From Elymus sibiricus (taxonomy: Eukaryota; Streptophyta; Magnoliopsida; Poales; Poaceae), in contig CM077665.1 in the NCBI GenBank assembly GCA_039707655.1, positions 141,547,148 through 141,611,147 of the forward strand: a DNA stretch of 64,000 bases. Reading direction: 5' to 3'. Position 1 is the first letter of the stretch, and each line of letters opens with the position of its first letter. Below the pieces are notes generated by a model. That model was not told the origin of the DNA, searched no databases, and saw only the letters and a program-made list of their open reading frames with translations. Shown one piece after another: positions 33,208 through 44,886 of the stretch. The translations under genes were made by a program, and so were the position numbers.

Positions 33208-36200
33208 TGTGGCACCCCGATAGAGGGCCGACGCACGCCAACCCCAGGATAAGACCTGGCACACGTCAAAGACATGATACAGTAATTCCAGGCACAAAAT
33301 GGCTTTATTATATGAAATGGAGTATTACAATACTGTTGTTTACAACAATATTACATAGCTCCAAGGCTAACCGAATGGCAGTGGAGGTCTTGGTTCAGCG
33401 GCAACGATGTCTCTGGCTAGGCCCCATAACTCATAGGACTGGCTAGGTTGCGATCTTGCACGACGGACCTTCTCCTGCAACTGGCCACGTGCAAGGCCAG
33501 GTTAGTACTTTGAATGTACTCGCAAGACAACCAATTACATAGCATCCAAACAAGCAGATGACAAAGCAAGCCCTATGCTTATATAAGAATGTATTCTAAA
33601 TCTGGCATGGAATTGACTAGAAAACATGGATCAAGCATGGCATAGCATGGATCAGGCATATACTCTGCATAACATAGCATGGCAATGATCACACTAGGTG
33701 CTTAAAGTATTTGCTGTTAATGAATATAAACTTACTCTCTTCTGGGTTGTCCCACAACCTTCAAAATACTCATGACTTCATGGGCACTTCCGAACACAAG
33801 ACAAGTTCTTCCATCATTATCATCATTGTTACGGTTGACCACCTAGTGAGGCCTAGACAGAATGTCCAATACCATGGACACGGCTATTCGAATAGGTTTT
33901 ACACTCTGCAGAGGTTGCGCACTTTACCCACACCATGGAGCACCTGACCTCGGGATCCCATTCGGGTGGACCAGTGTTGCTCCAACGAAACCTGCCTGAC
34001 CCGTGACTCTCCCATCGTACCACCGGCATTCATCCTCCCTCGGAGTCCTGCGCTGGGTGGCCCCTGTGTCACCTCGTGACACCTGCCACCGTCGTGGCCA
34101 AACAAACCGTCCCAAACGGGGACTCCCGGGCTAAACACTCAACTGGGCTCACAGGGTTATCGCCGCCTACCTGATCAGGGTAGCACGCACGCATAACCCT
34201 CCCTGTCTGGGGGTACCGGTGAAAGAGCACGGAGCTAGACCAAGTCAAGGCCGTCCCATACCGGCAAATGTGGCTGCACGGATAAGTCCGGACAGGTGAC
34301 TCTGGATCAACCGACTAGGTTCAGTTTATTAACTCAACTCAACATGTCCATCATCATACCATTACATCGACAATTATAAATGCTAACAGTCACTTAACAA
34401 CAGCATAGCAAGATCATAGTACTGATAATCATGTCATGAGATCAAACCATAGCACTAACATGAAAATATTAATAATAATATTATTATTAGCATGGCAAAA
34501 TGTGACATGAAAACAAAGCATGGCATCAGATGAAAAGTAATGCTAGTATCTAGTACCGATGTCATCACAGGTGTATGCAAATGCAGACTAATAGGTGATA
34601 CAGATAAACACACAGGGTGCAAGCAAAGTCATCACGCAGGTCCGGAGCTCATGATAAGAGGTTGGCTTGCCTGGGGGTCGATGAATACGCCGGGAAGAAG
34701 TGCAGAAAGTCCACGAAAAGGATTGCCAGAAATAGTCCTTTCTCGGAGGGGGCTATTTACGGGCAAGGGCAAAATGGCCATTTCCACTATGTGAACACAT
34801 TATGAAAATGGTACCAGCAGAACGGGCTGGACAAGACGAAGAAGTAGGCTTTGGAATCACCTCAATCGGAGTTACGGTCGCGGAGATATAGCCAGACAAA
34901 GTTCAGGGACCAATCTATAAAACATAACTCTACAAACAGGTCCCTGGGGATAAAACAGAAAATGCATTCCAGGAACTACGCTTTTGGGCTGTGAAAGCGT
35001 ATTTCTGGCCGAAGCCGCAACACTTTGCGCTTTCACTGAAACGAAAGCGTAAAACGGAAAATACGCTTCCACTTAATCTGACTGGGGGCCCGGGTTGACT
35101 CTCTCTCTCCAGCTGACGTGCGGGCCCCGCCTCATCTCCTCTCTCCTCCTCCTGTCTTCTTCTCCACCGCGACAGAGAGGCGAGTGCAGGCTCCGGCCGC
35201 TGGCCTGGCCGTCGCCTCGCCGCCCGAGGGAGACGGCCAGAGGGCACACGGGCTCCGCCATTCCTCGTCGCGCCCATGGGTAGCCGCGGGGCTGCTCGGG
35301 GTGGACCATACCGCCTGCGCCATGGGGCAGGCCGCGGTGACGGAGGCGATGCAGGGGGGCCATGCCGGAGAGGCTCCCTCACCGGGGTTGAGTGTGGCGG
35401 CGCTTAGCAGACTCCGAGGGGAGGCTGAGGGAGCAGAGGAGTGGGAGGGGGACGGGCCAGGAGCGGCGGCTGGCCGAGGGGATCGGCGGCGGCCTTGTGG
35501 CCATGGAAGGGAACAGAGAGCTCCGGGGCTCGAGGGGAGAGGGAATGGGGCTCGATGCTGGTCGGGAGAGGCTCGGGCACGCCTTAAATAGGCTCGGGGA
35601 GGAGCTAGCCGACGCCGGCCGAAACTCCGAGAGGGCGGCACCGTGGTGGAGCTCGAGCGGGGAATCCATGTCGGCAGAGGTGGCCACCGGCTAGGGGACG
35701 AGGGGGAGAGGGCTCCAGAGGACTCACGCATGCGGTGGGCAGCTCGCCGATGCTCCCGGACGGGCTGGAACCTGCTGGAGGTGCGCTCCCGACGAGTACG
35801 GAGCACAGAGCGCGGTTTTGGCGTGCTCTGCACGTGGTCACCGCGTGGCCACGGTGTTGCCATGCCCTGCTTGACGCCAAACTATGTCTGGAGTGTGTCT
35901 TGATCCTCAAGTAGATGAGATATGCCGATGGACAGCACCAGGGGGTTCCAGAGTGATCGATTTGGCCTCATATGCAAATTAACAGGAAACTGTTTGTCAT
36001 GTGTTGTGGTCAACACAGTGCTCCTCTTGGCTTGATCTTGGGCAGAGGTTAATTATCTACAAAGGTGACTAAATTGGACAAATCTCAACTCAAACAAGCA
36101 ACTCTAGGTGGTACCTCCTTTGCAAAGTGCTAGACTGGACCTAAATAGAAACCAGATGGTTCTGAGGAATTGGCTAGATGAAAATGGCCCAAATTTGGTG

Positions 36201-37131
36201 GAGACCAATAATTTAGGCATATGGAGGCACTGTAAAAATTTCATACCAGTTGCATAATTAAAAATGGTACTTCCTTCACAGTGCTCCAATTTGGACAGAA
36301 ACTTGGTAAATTTGCTGAGGAAGATTGGCTAGATGAAATGGGCTAGTTTTTGGTGTCCAAGGGTAATATCTCATAATGAATCACCCTGCAAAATTTTAGC
36401 CCAAGAAGATCAAGGAATCAAGCACTTCCTTTGCAACAGGGAAATCTGGACAGAATTTGCAAAGGGATACTATGCTCAAATTTTGAATTGTGGAACTTGA
36501 TATTTTGATAGAAATGGTGAAGATATGGGTTGGGAAATCTCCATAAATTATTTGGGATTTTCCTAGCTACCAAGATGGTAGTTCCTTTGAAAAGGCCCCA
36601 AATTGAAATATTGACTTTAAATAGGAAAAGGCAATTTCCACTATTTAATTACGGCCAATATTTTTATGAGGGCTCAATATGATCACCAAGAATATCTCCA
36701 CAAGTTTTAAGGAACTTTGGAGATGGATAGATATTTTCCTGGATTTAATTCCTCAGAAAGGCTGAAGAAGGAATTAATTCTAGATGAGAAATATTGCATA
36801 TGAATTGGCAATATTCTAAGGTGTATGAGTGAAGGAGGATCTCTGGAAATTTTGGAAGGGTTAACAGAGTAAGGAAAATGATAGCTCCTTTGTAAACACA
36901 AAGGCAGGATTTCCAGTTTCAATAATTTGGAACTAGGGTTTGAATGAGATTCGGGGTTTACTGACGGAAGGTTGGCTGGCACAAGAACATGGGAAAGGCA
37001 CTGAGATGTTTGGGATTGTTTGGGTTCACCTGGTTACTTACCAGATTCCAGAGGAAAAAATTTGGGAGAAAAAATCTAGGAAGGAATAACAGCACAAAAA
37101 TTGATAACCCGATTTTTGGGGTGTTACAGAT
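33208..37131 (-). repeat. E2 right (5') LTR, complete
   Basis: 3,924 bp. The minus strand begins TGTAACACCCCAAAAATCGG (37131) and ends GGGTGCCACA (33208), five bases before the PBS. It includes a GC-rich block (35090-35860) with a minus-strand TATTTAAGG near 35590 that may serve as the TATA box. Long overlapping frames in the GC block (for example minus 35132-35863) are not conserved in the left copy and are rejected. Confidence 0.85.
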
Positions 37132-37626
37132 GGTCTCTGGGAAAGCTTGTCATTTGCCTCTAGAATTAGAACATAAAGCATTTTGGCCAATCAAAGAACT
37201 AAACTATGATTTCAAACTTGCCGGTGAAAAGAGGTTATTTGATATTAGCTCATTAGATGAATGGAGAACCCAAGCTTATGAAAATGCCAAGTTATTCGAA
37301 GAAAAAGTTAAAAGATGGCATGACAAAAGAATCCAAAAGTGAGAATTCAAAGTTGGAGAATATGTTCCATTGTACAATTCTCGTTTCAGATTTTTTGCAG
37401 GGAAACTTCTTTCCAAATGGGAAGGACCCTATGTTATCGAAGAAGTTTATCGCTCTGGAGCTATTAAGATTAATAATGCCGAAGGTACCAACCCAAAGGT
37501 GGTCAATGGACAAAGAATTAAACACTATATCTCATGTACGCCTATTAATGTTGAAATAAATGTTATCCAAACCATGACACCGGAGGAACACATAAAAGAA
37601 ACCTTCCGGAACGCTCCAGAATCGTG
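37132..37626 (+). pseudogene. Integrase C-terminal part, Athila-like, right of E2
   Basis: Resumes with VSGKACHLPLELEHKAFW-type wording, continues through a TGA at 37340 in the same frame, and contains the GPY/F domain WEGPYVIEEVYRSGAIKI. The frame ends at 37624-37626. Roughly 20 codons that normally link the part ending at 20899 to this one are missing, so sequence was lost at the left E2 border. The apparent start at 36989 is in E2 LTR sequence and is not real. Confidence 0.87.
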
Positions 37627-37963
37627 AAAATAAAGAGGTATGTCATACGGTGAGTAAACAGTCTCCAAAAAATCCACAAAAATATTTTTTATCAGTTTTG
37701 GAATATTTATGAACTTTAGGAAATAAAAAATAAACCGGAAGGTAACTGAGGAGGGCACGGAGCACCAGGGCGCGCCTGCCCCCCTGGCCGCGCCCTGGTG
37801 GAGCGTGCCCACCTCGGGAACCTTCCTGACTCTGTTTTCCTTTCGTTTGCTTGGCTTCCAAGAATAAAAATTCTCTTTATATACCCCCGACTGTTTTGAC
37901 CACTTCATCACGAGATTTTCTTCTGTTCTTGTTTCATGCTGTTCTTCTGGCAGATCTGAAAAT
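37627..37963 (+). other. Spacer between integrase and accessory frame
   Basis: No gene seen. It contains an inverted pair of ccagggcgcgcc and ggccgcgccctgg around 37768-37797, a stem-loop-like GC cluster. A related cluster, ccaggacgcgcc...gcgccctgg, occurs in the 3' LTR near 40260-40295. Confidence 0.5.
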
Positions 37964-38395
37964 ATGTCATCCCAAGATTCTGAGGGAGAGAGCTATGTGT
38001 CCAATTATGTTGCTGATCCAAAGATCTTTGGGGACATTTACCCCTACTTGTGGACTTCGGAGGAAGAAGAAGACACCGATCTGGAGGAAATAGAAAATGT
38101 TGGACCAGATGATGGCTGAGATGAAGATGAACCTCCACTACCTCAACTTGGAGATATGCATGTGGAGTTCAAGAAGTCAAGCCTTCGTAATGGTAGGAAT
38201 ATACCCAATACTCCTTTTATCCCTTCTCATTTTCTGCAGGAGAGCAAGGCAGCTCTATGCAAAAGGATATTGAAACTTGAGCAAGAAAATGACGATTTGA
38301 GGGAAGAAAACTTCATCCTCAAGCGTAAATTGGCAAAGAAGTGTGATGCCTCATCACCACCACCTTCATCATCACCACCACCAAAGGTGATCTGA
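37964..38395 (+). pseudogene. Small accessory frame with coiled coil, downstream of integrase
   Basis: ATG at 37964 opens a 143-residue frame broken by one TGA at 38117 and ending at TGA 38393. The first half is acidic (runs of Glu/Asp around residues 33-43); residues 92-120 form a heptad-like coiled coil (RILKLEQENDDLREENFILK); the tail is Ser/Pro-rich (SSPPPSSSPPPK). I do not recognise a named family. Its place corresponds to the region where some Athila elements carry an env-like or extra gene, but there is no signal peptide or membrane segment, so env is not supported. Confidence 0.6.
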
Positions 38396-39960
38396 GTACA
38401 CGGGTATGGGCACTCAGCTTGGCTTGAGCCAAGCTTGGAGGAGGTGCCCCGGTATCGTATCACCATCACTTTTACCTTTTGCCTTTTATTACCGATCCTT
38501 ATCCTTTTCATGTTTTAGTTGAATAAAAGTTTAGTATGATCCATCTTCGAGTGCTAGTTTTGTGATCTATCTATCTATGTAATCGAGTGAGTTATATAAT
38601 AAAGTTAGTTTGAGCTTTCACCCCTTTTACTTCCTTGTTGCAGTCATGATAAAAGAAAATAAATGAAAAAGATCATATGCTAATCTTTTGGTGAGTAATG
38701 ACATCACAATAGAGAAAAGTATAAGTGGTATAATTTGTTGGAGATTGGCCAACATAGCATTAGTCAATGATGCAACTCATGAAAGAATTAATTAGGGAAG
38801 AGAAGATTCACATGCAAATATACTATCATGGACATCTTTTGTGATTGTGAGCCCCCATTAAATATTATATGCCAAAATTCTTGACATTGGACAAGGAAGA
38901 CAACGTAATGATTTATGCTAGTTCATATTCACATAGAAGTTATATTGTTATAGATCCTTTAACATGTGGTGCTTGCCCAATATCTTTGCTAGCCAAAAAG
39001 TCCGCATTAAGTAGAGATACTACTTGTGCATCCAAAAACCCAAAACCCAAACTCATGTTTGAGAGTCCACCATACCTACATATGGATTGAATAAGATCCT
39101 TCAAGTAAGTTGTCATCGGTGCATCAAGCCAATAAAAATTGCTTCTAAAAAGTGTTGGATCAATTAGTGTAAGAGAAAATTGAGCGTTGTACGAACTTGT
39201 GATGGCAAAGTAATAAAAGTGATAGACTGCATAATAAAGGTTGCTATCACAAGAGGCAATGCAATGTGACATTCTTTTGCGCTAAGGGATTTGGCATACA
39301 AACTAAAAAGCACATGACAACCTCTGCTTCCCTCTGCGAAGGGCCTATATTTTACTTTTATGTACATACTTTTATGCAAGAGTCAAAGTATTCTTCCCTA
39401 TTCCTTTTTATTTTTCTCCTTTGGCAAGCATCATGTGGTGAGGAAAGATCTAGGCACATATGACCAGTTGGATATGAGTGAGCATGAGTTATTATTGTTG
39501 ACATCACCCTTGAGGTGAATATGTTGGGAGGCAAACTATAAGCCCCTATATCTTTCTATGTGTCCGGTTGAAACTTTTTGTCCATGGGTATGCTGTGAGC
39601 GTTAGCTCTCATAGAAGACTAAATGATGGTTGAGTATGTGGACTTGCCAAAAGGCTCCTACATGAGACCCTTCCTGAAAATATGATGAATTGTAGTTGCA
39701 AGGGTTGACTGAGAACATAGTTTGTTGGTTTCCAATAAGGTTTATGCTTTATACTTCCACGTTGTGATGAATTGTTACTTGCTCATAAGAAGTTATATGA
39801 TGCTGCTATGAAATAAAAGTTTTATGTTAGTTTTTGTTGCTGTTATAATAATAAGCATGATGCTTCTATGTCTATATTTTGTTTTTATCGACACCTCTCT
39901 CTCAAACCATGTGGGCATGTTCTTCGATATCGGCTTTCGCTTGAGGACAAGCGAGGTCTA
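38396..39960 (+). other. Non-coding 3' region of the Athila-like element
   Basis: About 1.56 kb of AT-rich sequence with no frame longer than about 110 codons and no domain. It leads into the polypurine tract. Long non-coding 3' stretches at this position are common in Athila-type elements. Confidence 0.7.
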
Positions 39961-39973
39961 AGCTTGGGGGAGT
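39961..39973 (+). other. Polypurine tract of the Athila-like element
   Basis: agcttgggggagt lies immediately before the LTR start TGATACGTCC, the usual plus-strand primer site. Confidence 0.8.
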
Positions 39974-41486
39974 TGATACGTCCATTTTGCATCATGTTTT
40001 ACTACTGTTATTTATAATGTTTTTATGCACAATAATGCTTTAGGGAGTAATTCTAATGCCTTTTCCCTCATAAATTGCAAGGTTTACCTCAAGAGGGAGA
40101 ATGCCGGCAGCTGGAATTCAGCACCCCGAAAAGCACGTCAGAGATACCTATTCTGTGCAACTCCAATGAAGCTAAAAATTAAAGGGGATTATTTTTATAA
40201 TAAATAAGAATTTCTGGAGAAAGGAACTACCGGAGGGGGCCACCAGGTTGCCACCCTCCACCAGGACGCGCCTGGGCCCCTGCCCGCGCCCTGGTGGAGG
40301 GTGGGCACCCAGGCCCACCTCCGGAGCCCATCTTCTGGTATATAGTCCCAATTAACCAAGAAAAAAATAGAGGACTTTCGGGATGAAGCGCCGCCGCCTC
40401 GAGGCAGAACTTGGGCAGGAGCACTTTTGCCCTCCGGCGGAGCGATTCCGCTGGGGGAACTTCCCTCCCGGAAGGGGAAATCGAAGCCATCGTCATCACC
40501 AACAACCCTCCCATCTTGGGGAGGTCATTCTTCATCAACATCTTCAACAGCACCATCTCCTCTCAAACCCTAGTTCATCTCTTGTGTTCAATCTTTGTAC
40601 CAGAACCTCAGATTGGTACCTGTGGGTGACTAGTAGTGTTGCTTACCTTGTGTAGTTGATTACTATATGGTTTATTTGGTGGAAGATTATATGTTCAGAT
40701 CCATTATGCTATTCAATACACCTCTGATCTTGAGCATGCATATTATTTGTGAGTAGTTACTTTTGTTCTTGAGGTCACGGGAGAAGTGATGTTGCTAGTA
40801 CTCATGCGAATTTTATATGTGTTCGATATTTTGATGATGTGTATGTTGTGATTCCCTTGGTGGTATCATGTGAACGTCGACTACATGACACTTCACCATA
40901 CTTGGGCCTAAGGGAATGCATTGTGGAGTAGTTATTAGATGATGGGTTGCGAGAGTGGCAGGAACTTAAACCCTAGTTTTTGCGCTATTCCATAAGGGGC
41001 TGTTTTGGGTCCACATGTTTAATGCGAAGGTTAGACTTTGTCTTAATACTTTTCTCGTAGTTGCGGATGATTGCGAGGGGGTTAATCATAAGTACTTGTT
41101 AGTTCAAGTAAGAACAACACCTTAGCACCTGTCCACCCACATATCAAATTATCAAAGTAGCGAACACAAATCAAACCAACTTGATGAAAGTGGCTAGATG
41201 AAATTCCCGTGTACCCTCAAGAACACTTTGCTCATCATAAGAAATACTTTTGGGCTCTCCTTTTCCACAAAAGGATTGGGCTACCTTGATGCACCTTACC
41301 TATTGTTACCGTTACTTGCTCGTTACAATTTGCCTTGCTATCAAACTACTTGCTACTTACAATTTCAGTGCCTGCAGAAATTACCTTGCTGAAAACCGCT
41401 TATCATATCCTTCTGCTCCTCGTTCGGTTCGACACTCTTACTTATCGAAAGGACTACGATTGATCCCCTATACTTGTGGGTCATCA
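39974..41486 (+). repeat. 3' LTR of the Athila-like element
   Basis: 1,513 bp from TGATACGTCCATTTTGC to CTTGTGGGTCATCA, TG...CA bounded. The matching 5' LTR is absent. The bases after it are tacat; a duplication cannot be verified because the left end is lost. Frames in it (40227-40655) are shadows. Confidence 0.85.
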
Positions 41487-41828
41487 TACATGCTCCGGAG
41501 CCTACCGCAAGAGCCGCTCCTCGGCCTCGGGAGGACTCCCGCCCATGCCCAAGTGGAAGCCCCATGCTCCGCGCTGGTGGAAGATCGACTGAGCTCCACG
41601 CTAACCAATTTCCCCTTGTACCTCGCGCGAGCCGGGGATGGACACGGTGCCTGTGCTCGGGTTAGTCCCTGCGGCGCCGAAAAATTCAAACAACCGAGCT
41701 CTGTCTCGTGGGCTTGGCCCGTGCACGTCACCTCCTGAGGCCCTTGGTGTCTAGTTTCCTTGCGTGACACCCAAGTGTAAATCGGCGAGTGCGCGACGCC
41801 CCCAAGGCAGTTCTTCTTTTCGGAGCCA

Positions 41829-42178
41829 CTTGCGCTTCAAGGGGTGATCTTGAGCTTCGTGACTCCAGAGCCTACACTAGTGCCCGTAGTCCCTCACCTC
41901 TTGGTTCGGCTCAGGCATCACGACCTGGCGTTCCAGCGACGGCTGAGGTATGCGCGGGGCTGGGCCCTGCCGATGCAGAGCACCAGGGCTCTCGAGCAAG
42001 CCGCTTGCGCGTCCAAAGGGGCTCTTGAGCATCACATTTCAGTAGCCTACACTAGCGCTCGTAGCCCATCACCTCTTGGTTCTGCTCAGGCATCGTGACT
42101 TGGCGCTCTAACGACGGCTGAGGTACGCGCAGGGCTGGGCCCTGTCGACGCAAAGCACAAAGGCAAGCAAGAGGGAAG
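41829..42178. repeat. 175-bp tandem duplication
   Basis: Unit 1 (about 41829-42003) and unit 2 (about 42004-42178) share ttgcgc, agcctacacta, tcacctcttggtt, gacggctgaggta and ctgggccctg in the same order, with about 15-20% differences. This is a diverged, therefore old, duplication. Confidence 0.8.
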
Positions 42179-42244
42179 TTACAAATCGAAAGCAGTTATT
42201 ACAAAGTTCAAGTACTCCCCGCAATTAAACCATCATCTCACGCA

Positions 42245-43330
42245 TCCCCGAGGCAGGGCTAATTCGTTTCTGGACGATGAAGGAAGGCTCGCCGCAGGTT
42301 CTTCGCCGTCATCGAAGCAGAAGAAATTCTCGACCATCGCGGTCACGTGGCCTTCTACGGCTGCCGCCAGGTCGCCGCGAGACTCCTCAGGCACTGGACC
42401 GGATACCTCGTCGAGGTTGAAGTGGGGATCACGGGAGGAGAAGGTTGTTGAAGACGTGGGTCACCACCACGGAGAACAGACCGCGGCTTTCGTCCTCCAA
42501 GAGGCCATCCACCCTCTGGGCAGCATCCTCGAGCTTCCCCACAAGCTCGGAGGAAAGCTCGGCATAGCCAGCACCTAGGGGGACAAGAGGAGCGTCGACG
42601 CTCGACCTGCAAGTAGAGCCCAGGGCCTGGCGGGCCCTGAGCTCGAGGGAGGAAAGCACAGCATGGTCCACTGCGACCCTTGCGTCGGCGGCGGCCAGAA
42701 TCTCCTTCTCCCGAGCATCCAGCTTGGCGTCGGCCTCAGAGCCTCACTTGGTGTGAGCCTCTTGGGCCTCAGCCAGCTCATGCCGCAATGTCTCCAGGCG
42801 CCCACGCTCCGTAGCCTGCTCGACCGCCACCTTCGTAAGCTCGGAGCTGCGGTCCATGAGCTCCAACGCGCGAACCTCTAGATCTTTCTCCCACATCTGG
42901 ACTTGTTGTTCCTGCAAGACATGCTCCTGAAGCGCCTTCAGACAGGCCTCAGCTTCTGCACAGCGCTGGGCGAGCCCGACCTTCTCGGCGAGGGCGCGTT
43001 CGCAAGTGGCCTTCGCCTCGGCGGCCTCCTTTTTGCCTTCAGCAAGGGCAGCCTTGGTCTTGGTGAGGGCCTCTCTGGTGGAGGCGTCGAGTCAGCACCA
43101 CCCTGCGGCGAGCCTCGAGCGCTCCGCGGTGAGACGTGCCTTGGCGGCCCGCAAGTCCGCCCCGAGCCGGTCGATCACAACCTGGGCGTCGGACAAAGCA
43201 CCATGCCTGAGCAAGGTGCCCTCGCTCACCAAGGCAAGGCCCTGTCGAGGGACTGGAACCCTGGCACCGGACGCTGCCATGACTAGAAGGGCCCCGTCAC
43301 TCCCCGCCCATGGCTCCGGGACCCCTCCCG
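42245..43330 (-). pseudogene. Relic of a Gypsy antisense gene (coiled-coil part)
   Basis: The minus strand shows, with at least two in-frame TGA codons and a shift, a long Ala/Glu/Leu-rich coiled coil (motifs AALAEGKKEAAEAKATCER, LETLRHELAEAQEAHTK and LDAREKEILAAADARV) followed by a C-terminal segment with ENFFCFDDGEE near 42330. This layout resembles the C-terminal half of 'putative gypsy type transposon' proteins, and of the E3 antisense gene in position, but direct sequence similarity between the two is weak by eye. The DNA-binding or capsid role of this family is unknown. Confidence 0.5.
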
Positions 43331-43803
43331 CACTTGGCTCCCACGGTCCGCCTGAGGAAGTTGCACCATCGACCTCCAGGGCCTCGAAGGTCGCCGCAGC
43401 ATGGGGGCGCCCCAGGTCAGGCCCCGTACGCGGTCCGGTTGCGGGGATCAGGACAGCTGGTGAGGGTTGAGTCACCCTCCTCCCGTCGCGGGCTAAGGGG
43501 TCACAGCCTCGGCAGGAGGTGCCGGGGGTTGCGGCACCATAGCCCTGGCGGGAGATGCTGGGGGCTGGAATGCCGCGACCCTGGCATTTGCGCCCTCTCG
43601 ACGTGCTGGGGAGGTATTGGATGCCGCCGTGGCGGTACCCGCGCGGCCGAGCCCTGTGCCAGGACGATGCACGCCCCCCCTTGCCCTCCGAAACCCCGAC
43701 CAAGGGCTGAGGTTGCTTTCAGAATGGGTGTCGCCTTCGCCCCAGGCGCTGCTTTCTTCTTTTTCTCCCAATCGCCACCGGGGCACCTGCGCCAACGGGG
43801 GTT
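43331..43803. other. GC-rich remainder of the Gypsy fragment
   Basis: Pro/Gly/Ala-rich frames overlap on both strands (43310-43873 plus, 43092-43703 minus). Minus-strand coding is plausible as the N-terminal extension of the relic, but no motif supports it. Confidence 0.4.
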
Positions 43804-44180
43804 CACAACTAGAGAAAACCTTATACACATAATCTTAGCAGCAGCGCGGGAAAGTATGGGGCGCTACTGCTAATTAGCAGTAGCGCGTCCTGCAGACACG
43901 CGCTGCTGCTACCAACTTAGCAGTAGCGCTTCGCGGTAGAACCGCGCTGCTACTAAAATTGATCGACCGTTCCCGCCACGCTAGGTTTAACAGTAGCGCG
44001 TCCTCGATAACCGCGCTACTGCTAATGTGATAGTAGCAGCGTGCTTTTTTTTCATGTCGCTACTGCTAATTTTGAAACTGGCCACATGGCGGGCCCCGCT
44101 TAGCAGTAGCGCGTGTGACAGAGGAGCGCTACTGCTATCTTATTAGCAGCAGCGCGTTTTTCTCCCAGCGCTACTGCTAA
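43804..44180. repeat. Left end and subterminal repeats of the large CACTA
   Basis: The unit agcagtagcgcg and its complement recur about ten times, often as cgcgctactgctaattagca-like palindromes (near 43860-43890). These are the likely binding sites for the element's own DNA-binding protein. Confidence 0.85.
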
Positions 44181-44886
44181 GCCGCAGCCATACCACCTTT
44201 TTCCTCCCCCCTCCCCTCCTCTCTTCCTCACTTTCCCCTAGCTCCCACCTCCTCTCTCCCTCACTTTGCTTCTTCCTCACTACTTCTCCCCCCCCATTAC
44301 TCTCCTTCTTCTACCTATCTTTCTCTCTCTTTATTACTCCTAGCTAACTACACCAACCTCCATTAATGCCTCTCCTTTCTGTTTTTCCTTCCCCCTCCAC
44401 TAGTTGAACTTGTCTCCTCCCAAACTAGCTAGCTAGGTAGATCTAGCTAGCATTTAGTGAAGTGACCTATGTACCTCCCTAACTAGATCTATAGCCTTAT
44501 CAACAAGAAGAGCTTTGTCCACTTTTGATCATTCCATAGGTGTGTGTGGCGACACCTATCGACATCATCATCACCGTGCTCGATCTCGAGATAGGTACGG
44601 TGATTAAAAAATTATGCTTTTGCAAGAATGGAAATATGTGTATCTGTGCGATATGACATAATCGGGCGATATGATGGAAATTGTGTGTGTGGCATGAGTT
44701 GCCGCCGAATTGTGCTTGTGAGTTGCCTATGTTTTGCCGAAATGTCGATTTATTTCCGTTTCGGCGAATTCCGGGCAAACTCTATATGTCCTATTTTTAG
44801 GGAAGGTCATGCCGAATTTTTGTATGACTTTGATGCATGCATGCATTTTTATAATCAATTTGTTTATTATTACCGTGTAGGCATTC
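44181..44886 (+). other. Promoter/leader region of the TNP2 gene
   Basis: A pyrimidine-rich tract (44185-44400) is followed by a segment (44722-44820) homologous to the leader of the second CACTA gene at 62781-62880. A splice acceptor-like ttaccgtgtag precedes the coding start at 44887. Open frames here (minus 44500-44778) are shadows. Confidence 0.6.

Larger units (their letters stand above)
20903..37131 (-). mobile_element. E2: LARD-like element with 3.9-kb LTRs, in Athila-like integrase
   Basis: Direct repeats 20903-24477 and 33552-37131 align end to end and are LTRs. A tRNA-Met-type PBS at 33203-33188 and a polypurine tract at 24491-24478 place the element on the minus strand. The complete 5' LTR is 33208-37131. 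After removing the nested CACTA (25908-31660) the interior is only about 3.0 kb and lacks recognisable gag-pol. LTRs near 4 kb around a short, non-coding interior with intact PBS and PPT match the published description of large retrotransposon derivatives (LARDs) in Triticeae. Which family it belongs to needs a database comparison. Confidence 0.8.
17487..41486 (+). mobile_element. Athila-like Gypsy element, 5'-truncated, split by E2
   Basis: Order on the plus strand: end of gag, protease, RT, RNase H, integrase, a small accessory frame, non-coding 3' region, polypurine tract, 3' LTR (39974-41486). The 5' LTR and most of gag are missing at the junction with M1. E2 (20903-37131) sits inside the integrase. 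RT motifs RRLNPKMNEVV and DYPLPFIDQMLERL-like wording (here DHYPLPFIDQMLERL) are typical of the Athila lineage. The coding part has several stops and two or more frameshifts, so it is an old copy. Confidence 0.88.
41487..43803 (+). mobile_element. Fragment of a Tat-like Gypsy element with antisense-gene relic
   Basis: Sits between the Athila-like LTR and the large CACTA. It contains a 175-bp tandem pair and a broken minus-strand coiled-coil gene. In E3 an antisense gene and spacer repeats occur side by side between pol and the 3' LTR, so this fragment probably comes from the same part of a plus-strand element. No LTR or pol is present. Confidence 0.5.

Noticed and set aside
35132..35863. 243-codon minus frame in the E2 right LTR
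   Set aside because: The homologous left LTR gives a different, shorter frame (22424-22990) with shifts between them; GC-rich composition explains the openness.
36989..37131. ATG at 36989 as the start of an integrase-type gene
   Set aside because: The first 47 codons are E2 LTR sequence fused by chance to the Athila-like integrase at 37132.
37964..38395. Envelope-like protein
   Set aside because: No signal peptide, transmembrane segment or cysteine pattern; only an acidic part and a coiled coil.
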